From assembly GCA_026984795.1 (NCBI GenBank), contig JALSRK010000076.1, forward strand, positions 62,001 to 126,000: a stretch of 64,000 nt of DNA, written 5' to 3'. The stretch is from Solibacteraceae bacterium. GTDB lineage: Bacteria > Acidobacteriota > Terriglobia > Bryobacterales > Bryobacteraceae. The translations under genes and the position numbers were made by a program. Positions 1 through 10,400 of the stretch are shown one piece after another. Position 1 is the first letter of the stretch. Every line of letters starts with the position of its first letter. The notes beneath the pieces were generated by a model, which saw only the letters and a list, made by a program, of their open reading frames with translations, had not been told where the DNA came from and made no database searches.

Positions 1-1286
1 GGCTTCCTGTGTCGAGGTTGCCGGAGTTTGTCACCGAACAGGGGAATCCGGGGAATGCCAAAGCCGTCACTGCGATCGTCGTCGAGTACCCATCCAGGCG
101 GTTGCCTGAGGGCGTCGCGCTGGTTGACACCCCGGGACTCGGTTCACTCGCGGGCGCCGGCGCCGCTGAGACGCGATCGTATCTGCCGGAGTGCGATCTG
201 GGGGTGGTCCTCATCAACGGGGCCGCGTCGCTGGCGGCGGAGGATCTCTCGACGATCGCATCGCTGCATGAAGCGGGCATTCCGGCGATGGCGGTGGTCA
301 GCAAGGCGGACCTGGTTCCGGCGGAAGAGCGGAAGCGGACCATCGAGTACGTGGAAGAGCGGATTCTGGCCGCGCTCGGCGCCGCTGTTCCCGTGGATGC
401 AGTCAGCATGGTCGGCCCGGACAAGGACTTGCTGGACAAGTGGTTTGAAAACCGGATCGCGCCCTTGTATGCGCGCCGCCGGGCGGCCGCAGCGGAGTCC
501 TCGAGACGCAAGCTCGCCGCCTTGCGCACGTCGGTAACGAACGCGCTGCGCACGAAACTGGAGCACGCCGCAAGCCCCGCGCCAGGCGACCCCGGCCGGC
601 TGCGGGAGCTGGAACGCCGGCTTCGCCGAGCCGGGGGTATGGGCGCCGAAGTGCGGCGGCGCTGCCTGAAGCAGATCCACGGGCTCCGGAGCTCGAGCGA
701 AGCCGTGGTTCACCGGGCGGCGCAGAGGCTGGCTGCGTCCCGGGCGGCAAAGTCCGCTGAAGATGTCTCTACGGCGATCAATGAGGCGATCGTCGAAACC
801 GCGCACGAAACGATGGTGACGGTGGCCGCCGAAGTGAATCGTTGGCGTGCCGAAATGGCTTCCGCCTTGCGGGAGACGGCAGCGGCCCTCACGCTGCACG
901 ACGCTCCCGACGAGCCGGAATTCCCGGGCGTCGATCGCGGCGCGCCCCGAGCCGATGCAGCCGTCAGCGTGCCGGGGGTTCGGCGCCCGCTAGGCTTCCT
1001 TCCCCGCCGGCTGGCCGGCTGGTGGCTCCAGCGGCGGCTCCGCCGGGCGGCTGGGCCGGCGGTGGAAGAAGCGCTTCTCGCCTATAGCCGCGTCATGGAA
1101 ACGTGGCTGCGCCGGGCTCTGGCCGCGCTCCGGGACCGGTTCGAGGGCTACGCAGGGGTGTACCGAGCGCACTTGGAAAGAACGATTGCCGGTGCGGCCG
1201 TTCCGCCTCGAGATCGTGAGGCCGTTCGGCGCGATCTGGAGCGCTTGGCCCGCTTGGCGCCGCGGGATCCGGCACTGGAAAGCTGA
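1..1286 (+). CDS. Dynamin-like GTPase, 5' end outside the window
   Basis: The reading frame is open to the left edge, so this is the C-terminal part of a larger protein; the GTG at 9 is unlikely to be the true start. The first 130 residues read as the second half of a dynamin-type G domain: a DTPG motif (G3) near residue 40 and SKAD (G4, usually T/NKxD) near residue 98. The P-loop (G1) is missing and must lie upstream. The remainder is Arg/Ala/Glu-rich and helical, and a segment around residues 325-345 (LGFLPRRLAGWWLQRRL) may be an amphipathic membrane-contact or paddle region. Bacterial dynamin-like proteins act in membrane remodelling or stress repair. Function here is inferred only from the GTPase motifs. 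The final 30 residues are rich in Arg-Asp-Leu heptads. Confidence 0.7.
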   Translation, partial: LPVSRLPEFVTEQGNPGNAKAVTAIVVEYPSRRLPEGVALVDTPGLGSLAGAGAAETRSYLPECDLGVVLINGAASLAAEDLSTIASLHEAGIPAMAVVSKADLVPAEERKRTIEYVEERILAALGAAVPVDAVSMVGPDKDLLDKWFENRIAPLYARRRAAAAESSRRKLAALRTSVTNALRTKLEHAASPAPGDPGRLRELERRLRRAGGMGAEVRRRCLKQIHGLRSSSEAVVHRAAQRLAASRAAKSAEDVSTAINEAIVETAHETMVTVAAEVNRWRAEMASALRETAAALTLHDAPDEPEFPGVDRGAPRADAAVSVPGVRRPLGFLPRRLAGWWLQRRLRRAAGPAVEEALLAYSRVMETWLRRALAALRDRFEGYAGVYRAHLERTIAGAAVPPRDREAVRRDLERLARLAPRDPALES

Positions 1287-1613
1287 GGAGGGATCCAGCG
1301 GGGTCCCGCCCCGTGCCCGAGGGCTGCGGAGCGCCACCGGTTGAACCGCCACCACTAGAGGAGCATGGACCCCGCCGGAGCAGGTCCGGGCCGCGGCGCA
1401 GGTCTCAGACCCGGCTCCCGGTGAGATTCCGGCGCGACGCCTTCCGCCTCGGATCCGCCGGAGCGAATAGCCGAACGGGCCGGCGGCCACGCCGTGGAGG
1501 CTTTTCAGCGGTCCTTCAGAAGAGGGGGCTAGACTTGTATCTTCTCGGAGAAGGTTGCTGTTTCTTTGTGCGGCAATCGAGTGGAAACGGTTCCGGAAGG
1601 AGGTCGATCACCG
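1287..1613. other. Intergenic region before the first efflux operon
   Basis: No convincing gene lies in these 327 bases. A short perfect palindrome, CTTCTC-G-GAGAAG, sits at 1541-1553, about 60 bases before the TolC start, and could be a regulator site for the efflux operon. No strong sigma-70 boxes were recognised. Confidence 0.35.
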
Positions 1614-2912
1614 GTGAGACTCTCGCTGGGCTTGTTCGTTCTGGTGATTTCGTGGCCGCTGTGGGCCGCGGAGGCACAGTCCGCGGCGCCGGGCCCGTTG
1701 ACCCTGGAGGACTGCGTGCGGCTGGCCCTGGAAGCTCCTTCTCCGGCGAGCCTGGCTGACCAGGCCGTCGGGATCGCCCGGGAGCAGGGGACCGTCGCTC
1801 GCTCCGGGATCCTGCCCCAGGTGCGGTTCGGTAATGGATTCGTTTACAACAGTCCTCGGCTGACGCAGCGTGACCAGTTCAGCTTCGTTGCCCTGAACGG
1901 CATCCGCGAGTACCTGATGGTGGTGGACTCGAGCTGGGAGATCGACCTGTCGGGGCGGTTGCGCGCCGGGCTGGCCATCGCGCGCGCACAGAGGAACCTC
2001 GCCGAGGCGGATCGGCGTCTGGCCCGGCGGGATTTGCGGCGGGCCGTCGCCGTGGCCTATTACGACGTGCTCTTGACGAGGCGGCTGGCGAAACTCGAAA
2101 CGGCGGCGCTCGATGAGGCCCGGGATTTCGAGAAGCGCACGCAGGCCCTTCAGGCGCAGGGCGAAGCTTCCATGGCCGACGTGTACAAGGCAAAAGCTCA
2201 GCGGGCTCGGTTCGAGCGGCGGGTCAGCCAGGCGCGCATGAACGCCCGGCTGGCGAACCAGGTGCTGGCCTCCTATTGGACCGACGACGTGGACCGGGAG
2301 CTGAACCTGGAAGATACCCTGGACCGGCCCCCGCCGCTGCCGGCGGAGCTGGCGGCGCCGCCCGCGGCGGTTCCGTCCATCGTCCGGCGGCGGCCGGAAC
2401 TCCAGCGCTTCGAAGCCCTGCGGCAGCAGTTCCGCGGTGAGGAGACGGCGGCGAAGGCGCAACTGCGGCCGCAGGCGAACGTCGTCTTCCAATATGGCTT
2501 GGACTCGAATTATGTCCGGTGGGCGGACCGAGGCTACGCCGCCTTCGTGACCCTCGAGATTCCGTTGTTCGACTGGTTCCGCTCGCGCGGCGCCGCCCGC
2601 CAGGCGCGCTACCGGGCCGCGCAGATCGCTCACCAGCGCGCCATTGCCCTCCGGGCCTTTTCGCGGGAATACTTCGCCGCGAAAGCACGCGCCGAGTCCT
2701 GGCACGAGCGCATTGCCGTTGCCCGGGACGAACTTCGCAACGCGCGGGAGAACTTGCGGCTGGCACGCCTGCTCTACGAAGGCGGTGAAGGGCTGGCGTT
2801 GGACGTCGTCACGGCGCAGACCCAGGTCGCCGACAGCGGAACGGCCTATTACACGGCGATCGCCGGTTACCTGAAAGCCTTGGTGGATTTCGAGGTGGCA
2901 TCCGGAAAATGA
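1614..2912 (+). CDS. Outer membrane efflux protein, TolC family
   Basis: A 432-residue outer-membrane channel of a tripartite RND pump. The GTG at 1614 is chosen as start because GGAAGGAGG lies ten bases upstream (1595-1603) and the protein then begins with a hydrophobic signal peptide ending near AEAQSA; a longer frame from 1566 would put non-hydrophobic residues ahead of it. The mature part opens with LTLEDCVRLAL, typical of the OEP repeat, and has the duplicated long helical pattern of TolC proteins (Ala/Arg/Gln/Glu-rich coiled coil, YYDVLL and DWFRSRGAARQARY segments). It ends in ATGA overlap with the fusion protein gene, so the two are translationally coupled. The substrate of the pump cannot be read from the sequence. 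Confidence 0.88.
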   Translation: MRLSLGLFVLVISWPLWAAEAQSAAPGPLTLEDCVRLALEAPSPASLADQAVGIAREQGTVARSGILPQVRFGNGFVYNSPRLTQRDQFSFVALNGIREYLMVVDSSWEIDLSGRLRAGLAIARAQRNLAEADRRLARRDLRRAVAVAYYDVLLTRRLAKLETAALDEARDFEKRTQALQAQGEASMADVYKAKAQRARFERRVSQARMNARLANQVLASYWTDDVDRELNLEDTLDRPPPLPAELAAPPAAVPSIVRRRPELQRFEALRQQFRGEETAAKAQLRPQANVVFQYGLDSNYVRWADRGYAAFVTLEIPLFDWFRSRGAARQARYRAAQIAHQRAIALRAFSREYFAAKARAESWHERIAVARDELRNARENLRLARLLYEGGEGLALDVVTAQTQVADSGTAYYTAIAGYLKALVDFEVASGK

Positions 2913-4171
2913 GACCCCTGCTGATCTTGATCCAACCTTTTCTGATCGCGGCGACACTGCTGGTGTTCGGCTGCGGCCCGGCTGAAGAGGCGGCGCCGGA
3001 GCTCGTCGTTCCGGTCAGGACAGCGCGGGCCGAGCGATCCGACATCGAGGCCGTGGTGGCGGCGCCGGCCGCCGTTTTTCCCCTGTCCGAGACCAAAGTG
3101 GCGGCCCGGCTCACGGCGCCGATCGAAGCGTTGAAAGCAGGCAAGGGCGATGTTGTGCGCCGGGGCCAGTTATTGGCCCGGCTGGTCTCGGGCGACCTCG
3201 AGGCGCAGCGGGACGAAGCGGCCGCCCAGGTAGCGAACGCCGAGGCCGACCTCGCCAAGCTTTCGGCGGGCACGTTGCCGGCGGAGATCGAACGCGCCCG
3301 GGGTCAGGTGGAAACCACGGCGGCGGCCCTGGAGGAAGCCGAAAAGATCTACCAGCGGCGAAAAGCGCTGTTCGACGAAGGGGCCATTCCGGAGCGGGAG
3401 CTGCTGGTGGCCAGGACGAGGTACGAGCAAGCCCGCACGAACCACCAGGTAGCCCAGCGCTCTCTGAAGTTGCTGCTCGAGCATTCCAGGCAGGAGGATA
3501 TCCGGATGGCGCGGAGCCGCCTGGAGCAGGCGCGGGCGCGGCTCCGCTACATCGAGCAGCAGCTCTCCTACACCCTCATCCGTAGCCCCTACGATGGGGT
3601 GATCACGGAGCAGTTTCTTTACCCCGGCGACATGGCGAAGCCGGACACGCCGATCTTTACCGTCATGGACCTCTCGATCGCCGTGGCCCGCGCCCAGGTG
3701 CCGCTCGAGAAGGCGGCCGCGATCCGCAAGAACCAGGCGTGCCGGTTCACTTCCTACGACGCCCCGGAGCGGGCTTTTCAAGGCAAGGTAACGATGGTGA
3801 ACCAGGCGGCGGACCCGATGCGGCGCACGGTGGAAGTCTGGTGCGGGATCCCCAACCGGCAGGGGGCTCTGAAAGCCGGAGCGTTCGGCGAGGTAGCCGT
3901 CGTCACCGCCGTTCACCACGGAGCCACGGTGGTCCCGCTGCCGGCCGTCCAGTTCGAGGAAGGGACGCGGCGCGGCGTCGTCTGGGTGGCCGGGGCCGAT
4001 GGAGGGGCGCACGAGCGGAAGGTGACTACGGGCGTAGTGGACGGAGAACGGGTGGAGATCCTTTCCGGTGTCCGACCTGGGGCGACGGTGGTGATCGAGG
4101 GCGCTTACGGCCTGGCTGAGGGCGTGAAGCTCCGCGTGCTGCAGCCGGGAGACGGAGAGACCCAGCAGTGA
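2909..4171 (+). CDS. RND efflux membrane fusion protein (HlyD/AcrA type)
   Basis: A 420-residue periplasmic adaptor linking the permease to the TolC channel. A lipoprotein signal peptide with lipobox LVFGC places Cys near residue 22. Next come a biotinyl-lipoyl half motif (LTAPIEALKAGKGDVVRRGQ), a long coiled-coil hairpin of Glu/Ala/Arg-rich helices (residues 90-215), the second lipoyl half (IRSPYDGVITEQFLYPGD), and beta-barrel and membrane-proximal domains. It overlaps the TolC gene by four bases at the 5' end and the permease gene by four bases at the 3' end, the arrangement of a tight three-gene operon. AcrA/MexA-family proteins of this length are usual. Confidence 0.9.
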   Translation: MRPLLILIQPFLIAATLLVFGCGPAEEAAPELVVPVRTARAERSDIEAVVAAPAAVFPLSETKVAARLTAPIEALKAGKGDVVRRGQLLARLVSGDLEAQRDEAAAQVANAEADLAKLSAGTLPAEIERARGQVETTAAALEEAEKIYQRRKALFDEGAIPERELLVARTRYEQARTNHQVAQRSLKLLLEHSRQEDIRMARSRLEQARARLRYIEQQLSYTLIRSPYDGVITEQFLYPGDMAKPDTPIFTVMDLSIAVARAQVPLEKAAAIRKNQACRFTSYDAPERAFQGKVTMVNQAADPMRRTVEVWCGIPNRQGALKAGAFGEVAVVTAVHHGATVVPLPAVQFEEGTRRGVVWVAGADGGAHERKVTTGVVDGERVEILSGVRPGATVVIEGAYGLAEGVKLRVLQPGDGETQQ

Positions 4172-7100
4172 GCAGTGGAGCGCTTGCTGAATTCGTCCAG
4201 TCCCACGCGCGGGCGCTCGTGCTCGTGGCCCTCACCCTGGCTCTCGCCGGGGCGGTCTTCACTTTCGTGCTGCCCATTTCCCTGTTCCCGCAAACCGACT
4301 TTCCGCGGATCGTCATCCTCGTGGACAACGGGATCGCGCCGGTGGACGTGCAGATGCTCACCGTCACCCGCCGCATCGAAGAGGCGGTGCGGCTGGTTCC
4401 CGGAGTCACCGACATCCGCTCGGTCACCGCCCGGGGCTCGACGGAAATCAGCGTCTTCTTCCGGTGGGACGTGGACATCGTGGATGCGCTGGAACTTGTC
4501 GAAGGCCAGATCGCGCAGATCACCCCGACGCTGCCGCCGGAGTCGCGCTTCTATATCAACCGGCTCACCTTTTCGGTCTTCCCGATGCTCGGCTTCAGCC
4601 TGACCTCGCGCGACCGCAGCCTGACGGATCTCTGGGAGCTGGCCTACTACGACATCGCCCCGCGCCTCTACCGGATCCCCGGCGTGATGGAGACCCGTAT
4701 CGTCGGGGGCCGGGAGCCCGAGTTCCACATCCTGGTGGATCCGGAGAAGCTCAACGGTTACAACTTGCCCTTGACCCGCGTCGTGGATGCGATTCGCAAC
4801 ACCAACTTGATCGCGGCGGCGGGAATGCTCCAGGAGAACTACCACCTGTACCTGACCACCGTCACCGGCCTCATGCGCAAAAAGGAGCAGATCGAAGATG
4901 CGGTAGTGGCCACGGTCCAGGGGACGCCTGTTCGGGTGCGGGATCTGGCCCGGGTCGTGCGCGGCGAGCGGCCGGTCTACAACATCGTCACCGCCGACGG
5001 CCGGCCGGCGGTGCTCGTAAACGTTCTACAGCAGCCGGACGGCAACGCGATCGAGATCGCCCGGGCGGTGCGCGAGGAACTCCGGAAGATCCGCCAGACG
5101 CTCCCCGGCGACATCCAGATGGCCACCTTCTACGACCAGTCGGTCCTGGTGAGTGATTCCATCTTCGGCGTCCGGGATGCGATCCTGATCGGCTTGGCGC
5201 TGGCCGTGGGCATCCTGCTCGGCTTCCTGAAGGACTGGCGGACGACGCTGATCGCCGCCCTGGTGATTCCCATCTCCCTGCTGGTGGCGGTGATCTTCAT
5301 GCAACTGTTCCGCATGAGCTTCAACCTGATGACTCTGGGCGGGCTGGCGGCTTGCGTGGGCATTGTCATCGACGACGCGATCGTCATGGTCGAGAACATC
5401 ATGGTGCACATGTCGTTGGGGCAGGACGCCTCCTCGGCGGCCAAGAGCGCCATCACCGAACTGACACCGGCCCTGATCGGTTCCACGCTCACACCGATCG
5501 TCGTCTTCCTGCCGCTCGTCTTTCTCGGAGGCATTACGGCCGTCTTTTTCCGGGCTCTGGCGATGACGATGGTGACGGCGCTGCTGGCTTCGCTGGCCCT
5601 GGCGATCTTCGTGACGCCGGTGATCGCCCAGTTCTTTCTCAAGCGCCGGAAGGTGGTCCGGGCGGAATCGCTGGAGGCCGCCGAACAGGCGGGCGAGGGC
5701 CGCTGGCTCCGGATGTTGACCGGGCGCTACGAGCGTGCTCTTCACTGGTGCCTGACTCACGGCTGGGTGGTTCTCGGAGCGGTGGCGGTGATCGTCGTTT
5801 GCTCCTTCGCGCTCTACCTGCACCTGGGAAGCAGCTTCTTGCCGGAGCTCGACGAGGGCGCGTTCGTGCTGGACTACATCATGCCCCCGGGCACGTCGCT
5901 CGAAGAGACCAACCGCGTTCTGCTCCACATCGAAGAGATTCTGAGGGACACCCCGGAGGTCGAGAGCTACTCCCGGCGCACCGGCGCCCGGCTGGCGCTG
6001 GCGATCGCCGAGCCGAACACCGGCGATTTCCTGGTCAAGCTCAAGCCGTTCCCCCGGCGGCCCCTCTCGGAAGTGGTGGACGAGATCCGCCGGCGGATCC
6101 TCTCCAGCGAACCGGCGATCGAAGTCGAGTTCCCCCACATTCTCGAGGACCTGATCGGCGACCTCGCCTGGTCTCCGCAGCCGATCGAGATCAAGGTCTT
6201 CCATCCCGATCAGCAGGTCGCCCTGGATCTGGCGATGAAGATCGAAGCGTGGCTGCCGAAGGTTCGCGGCGTAGTGGACATCGTGAACCAGAACGTGGTG
6301 ATCGGTCCGGCGGTGAATTTCCGGGTGGATCCCGTCAAAGCAGCCCGGGCCGGTTTCTCGGTCCGCGACGTCGCCGACCTGCAGGCGGCGATGATGGACG
6401 GTGTCCGGGCTTCGGAAACGATCATCGGCACACGGCTCTACGGGCTCCGCGTCCGCTACCCGGAACCGTATCGCTCCCGCGTCGAGCGGATCCGGGAGCT
6501 GCAAGTGACTTCACCGGCCACCGGGGCGATGGTGCCGCTGGCAAGCATCGCCGACGTCGAACTGGAGTCGGGCCAGCGCGAGATCAGGCGCTACAACCTC
6601 AAGGAAGCAATCGTCGTGACGGCCCGGCTCTCGGGGCGCGATCTGGGTTCGGCGATGCGGGAGATCCAGCAGCGCATGCCCCAAGAACTCGAGATCCCGG
6701 CCGGCACGGACATCGAATTCGGCGGTCTGTACAAGATTCAGCAGGAATCGTTCCGGGGCCTCACCCAGGTTCTCGTCGCCTCCGTGCTGCTGATCTTCAT
6801 CATTCTGGTTTTCGAGTTCCGTTCTTTCGCTCAGCCGCTGGCGATTCTCGCGGCGACGCTGCTATGCACTTCAGGCTCGCTGTTGGCGGTCTGGCTCACC
6901 GGCGAGACGCTGAACATCTCCTCTTTCATGGGCATGATCATGGTGATCGGCATCGTGCACAAGAATGGAATCCTGATGCTCGACGCCGAGCAGTATTTCA
7001 GCTCCCAGGGGCTGGGGTTGCGGGACGCGATCTACCATGCCGGGCGGCGGCGCTTGCGCCCGATTCTGATGACGGCGCTGGCGACGATCCTCGGGATGCT

Positions 7101-7245
7101 CCCGCTGGCGTTGGGCATCGGGGCCGGGGCCCAGATCCTGCGGCCGTTGGCGATTGCCGTGATCGGGGGCGTGGCGATCTCGATGGCGCTCTCGCTGCTG
7201 GTCACTCCGGTGCTGTATTACCGGGTCCGCCAATGGGTGTCCTGA
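4168..7245 (+). CDS. RND efflux transporter, inner-membrane permease
   Basis: A 1025-residue proton-driven RND pump. The GTG start overlaps the preceding stop (GTGA). The typical plan is visible: an N-terminal membrane helix, a first periplasmic domain (PxxDFPRIVILVDNG-like), a central group of membrane helices holding GIVIDDAIVMVENI (the TM4 motif with paired Asp of HAE-type drug pumps), a second periplasmic domain after about residue 550, and a terminal helix group with GIVHKNGILMLD. The Asp pair in TM4 argues for drug or lipid export over heavy-metal CzcA pumps, which carry a different TM4 motif. No regulator gene adjoins this operon, unlike the second pump at 52162-58216. Confidence 0.9.
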   Translation: MSSGALAEFVQSHARALVLVALTLALAGAVFTFVLPISLFPQTDFPRIVILVDNGIAPVDVQMLTVTRRIEEAVRLVPGVTDIRSVTARGSTEISVFFRWDVDIVDALELVEGQIAQITPTLPPESRFYINRLTFSVFPMLGFSLTSRDRSLTDLWELAYYDIAPRLYRIPGVMETRIVGGREPEFHILVDPEKLNGYNLPLTRVVDAIRNTNLIAAAGMLQENYHLYLTTVTGLMRKKEQIEDAVVATVQGTPVRVRDLARVVRGERPVYNIVTADGRPAVLVNVLQQPDGNAIEIARAVREELRKIRQTLPGDIQMATFYDQSVLVSDSIFGVRDAILIGLALAVGILLGFLKDWRTTLIAALVIPISLLVAVIFMQLFRMSFNLMTLGGLAACVGIVIDDAIVMVENIMVHMSLGQDASSAAKSAITELTPALIGSTLTPIVVFLPLVFLGGITAVFFRALAMTMVTALLASLALAIFVTPVIAQFFLKRRKVVRAESLEAAEQAGEGRWLRMLTGRYERALHWCLTHGWVVLGAVAVIVVCSFALYLHLGSSFLPELDEGAFVLDYIMPPGTSLEETNRVLLHIEEILRDTPEVESYSRRTGARLALAIAEPNTGDFLVKLKPFPRRPLSEVVDEIRRRILSSEPAIEVEFPHILEDLIGDLAWSPQPIEIKVFHPDQQVALDLAMKIEAWLPKVRGVVDIVNQNVVIGPAVNFRVDPVKAARAGFSVRDVADLQAAMMDGVRASETIIGTRLYGLRVRYPEPYRSRVERIRELQVTSPATGAMVPLASIADVELESGQREIRRYNLKEAIVVTARLSGRDLGSAMREIQQRMPQELEIPAGTDIEFGGLYKIQQESFRGLTQVLVASVLLIFIILVFEFRSFAQPLAILAATLLCTSGSLLAVWLTGETLNISSFMGMIMVIGIVHKNGILMLDAEQYFSSQGLGLRDAIYHAGRRRLRPILMTALATILGMLPLALGIGAGAQILRPLAIAVIGGVAISMALSLLVTPVLYYRVRQWVS

Positions 7246-7451
7246 AAGGGGCGCCCGGGTTTCGTCTCGGGCATGGGAATGTAACATATTCCCAGGAACC
7301 CGGCCGGCCGCTTCGCGCACCCGTGCGATGGTGGTTTAATGTTGTGATAAGGCGATGTCACCTGGGCAGGCAGTGCGAGGCCGGTGGCAGACGGTTGGCC
7401 CTGTCCGGGAAGGCTCGGCTCGAGAGCGTACAAGGAGGGACTCATAGGGCC

Positions 7452-10400
7452 ATGTCAAAGTTGGGGGGACTCTCCACAACCAGTGATTGCCGGCGCGGCC
7501 GGCGGCTCTGCGCGGCGGCCTGTCTGGCGGGCATACTGCCGCTTCTGGCGCTTTCCGCGAGGGCGGCGCCCGTTGCGGATCGGGTCAGGAAGCTCGAGGC
7601 GTCGGGTAGCGCCCTTCAGGCCCTGACGCTGTTGGAGGAGCAGGTTCAGCGGCGGGGAGATCTCGAGACCCTGCGCACCTATGCCGAGTTCCTCGACCGC
7701 CACGGCGACGGGCGGGCGCGTGAGGCGTACGAGAAACTCGTCAAGGCCGGCGGCGCTGAGCCGTGGGTCTTGCGGCGCCTGGTGATTCTCAACTTGTTGG
7801 CCGGCGATCGGGAGACGGCCGCCCGCTGGCTCGAGCAGTACCGGAAGGCCGGGGGCGCGGATCTGCCTCCCGCCGTTCCCCGGGCGACGGCGGTCCCCCC
7901 GCCGGAGCACTACATCGAGATCCCTGGGCCCCTGAGTTCGTTCTCCCGCATGGCCGCCTTCTCTTCCGAACTCGAACCGGACGATGTCCTGCCGGCTATC
8001 GCCCGCAACGTCATCACCAGCGGCTACCGGATCACGGCCAGCTACGAAGGGCTCCAGCCCACGGAATATATGAAGCTTCTGTTGCGCTATGTTTCGCAGG
8101 CGCGGGAACTGGAGCAGCTCGCCGACGACACGGGAATGATCTGGATCGAGCAGTGCGATTCGACCAAGACGGCCGATTTGCTCCGCGTACTGGGTTACCG
8201 CATGAGGGGTGGCTGCGGCGCGGAAGTCATTCTGGAAACCGTGAATGCGAGCCGTGCTTTCCTGACCATCGATTCGGGGTTCCCGCTGGCCGAGTTGGAA
8301 CAGGCGTTGCGCACGAACCGCCCGTTCACCTATGACTACCGCCCGAGCCGGATCCCCATCCTGGAGGGGGCCGACTACTGGCTGACCCAGAAGGAAAAGA
8401 AACGCTATCCGGCCTTCATCGACGCGTTCTTGGCCGATCCGGCTCTGTGCCGCTTGTACCTGGCGTTGTCGAAGATGGATCCGGCGACGGTCGAAGCATT
8501 GCGCAAGGTAGCGGACCTCGAGTTTCTGAAGGCGTTCGCCCACGTGCTGGATTTCTTCGGCGGGTTATTCGAGATACGTGACGGTAAAGCCCTGGTGCCC
8601 GGCGGCGAGCAGGCCCGGGCGGTGTGGGCCGACCTGGTAGGCGTTTCGCCGGACCGCGGCGGCGAGTTCTTCAAGCGGCTGGTCGCTCTCGACGACGGCT
8701 GGATGGCCAGCTACTTCGACGCGCTCCGGCGCATCGAGGGTCCCGTCCTGGATTACCTGGCTGAACCGGCCCGGCTGCGGCGCTTCTACCTGGCGATCCG
8801 GGGCAAGGTGACCAGTCCCGGCCCGGCGCGGCCGGTGTTCCGGTCGAACGCCGACCTCATGCTGCTGACCACCCGCCTGCGGCTGGATTCCGATGGCCGG
8901 CCGCACGTACCCGGCGGCCTCGACGTCTGGAAGCGTCTGTTCGCCGCCAGCCGTTATCAGGTGTACGACAAGAAACTGAAGAAGACCGCGCCGCTATGGA
9001 AAAGTCCCGACGACGTCATCGAAGCGCTCTTCGCGCTCTGCCGCAAGCCGGTGGACAACGAGCCTCTGAAGATGTTCATGACCCTGACCGACATCGACCG
9101 CCGGAGGCAGACCCCGCTCCAACCGGCCACCGTAGAGCAGCTGATTCATCGGTGGAGGCGTTTCGGCGACCAGTACACACTTTTCTCTGAGACCGGGGCG
9201 TTGCGGGACGAGACGATCCTCGCCTATCTGGACACCGCCCAGCAGATCGACAAGGAAGGCGACCGGCTCTTGCGGTCCGATGCGGCGGGCGCGTTTCAGG
9301 CGCTCACGGGGCTGTGGCAGATCGGTGTCCGCCACGGCGCAATCCCCGAAGAGAAAGCCGACGAGGTGCTGGCCTCGATCATTAAGCAGTTTTCGCCGAT
9401 TGCCAACCGCCGCACGCTTTTCGATCAGATGCGGCGCGCCACCGAGACGCTGCTGGCGGCCCTCGGCCCGGGGAAGGGATCGCGGCACGATCGGATCTTC
9501 AAGCTCCTGGCCGGTTCGCTCGATCCGCAGGACAAGGAGACGTATGACCGCATCGCCAGCCAGATGTGGCGGATCTTCGAAGCCCAGAAGCTGGTGACGC
9601 TGGACACCATCTTCGACGTGGCCGATCACCTCGAGGAGCTGGCCCAGGGCGCCCAGCTCAACACCGCGATCATCAACCGCTTTGAGAGCCGGCTGGAAGA
9701 TTTGCGGCCGTATGGCGAGGGTCTTTCCTCGGTCGAGAAGAACGCGGTCTCCTTCGGCTATTGGGCGGAGCGGCACTTGAACCAGCAGCGCAAGCTCGAC
9801 TTGCGGCGCGAGATCCGCAAAGCGATCGGATCTCCGGACAGGTTACGAAACCTGAGGGCGTTGCTCACCGGCGTGCTGCGCGACACCCTGGTGGGCTACA
9901 ACTACATCCACTACGCGCCGCCGGGAGCGCAGTTGCTGCAGACCAACCCACTGTTCGTTCGCTCGCATGACTTCATCGGTACCGCCGGCGCCAATGAGAC
10001 CTGGCGCGAAGCAGGCGTCTATGGCACGGGCTGGCCGTCGAGTGCGGGGGGCCGGCTCGTGGGTTCGCTCGCCGGTCTGCCTTATGCGCTGGCGCAGGCC
10101 GAGCAGAACTTCCTGGTCCCGGAAAACGAGCAGGCGCTGATCTGGGGCGACCTGGTCCCGCAAATGATGGTGGCGGCGAAGGTCCCCCGGTGGTGGCGCG
10201 TGCCTCCGCCGTTGATGCACTGGGTGGCTCTGCACGTGGGCCTGGCAAAGAGCGTCGTGGCGGAAGCGGCTCTCGACGCCGGGCGGCGCGAGGCCGTGAT
10301 CCGCGAGCTGCGGCGGCACGCCACTCCGGCGCGGGTGAAGGAAGTGGCGAAGTTGCTGGCGGCGGGCGACCCTGTAGAGGCGCTCGATAACATCACCCCG

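Noticed and set aside
5352-7451. Upstream extension of the large secreted protein frame
   Set aside because: This part is a high-GC shadow of the RND permease, and a signal peptide with ribosome-binding site starts at 7452.
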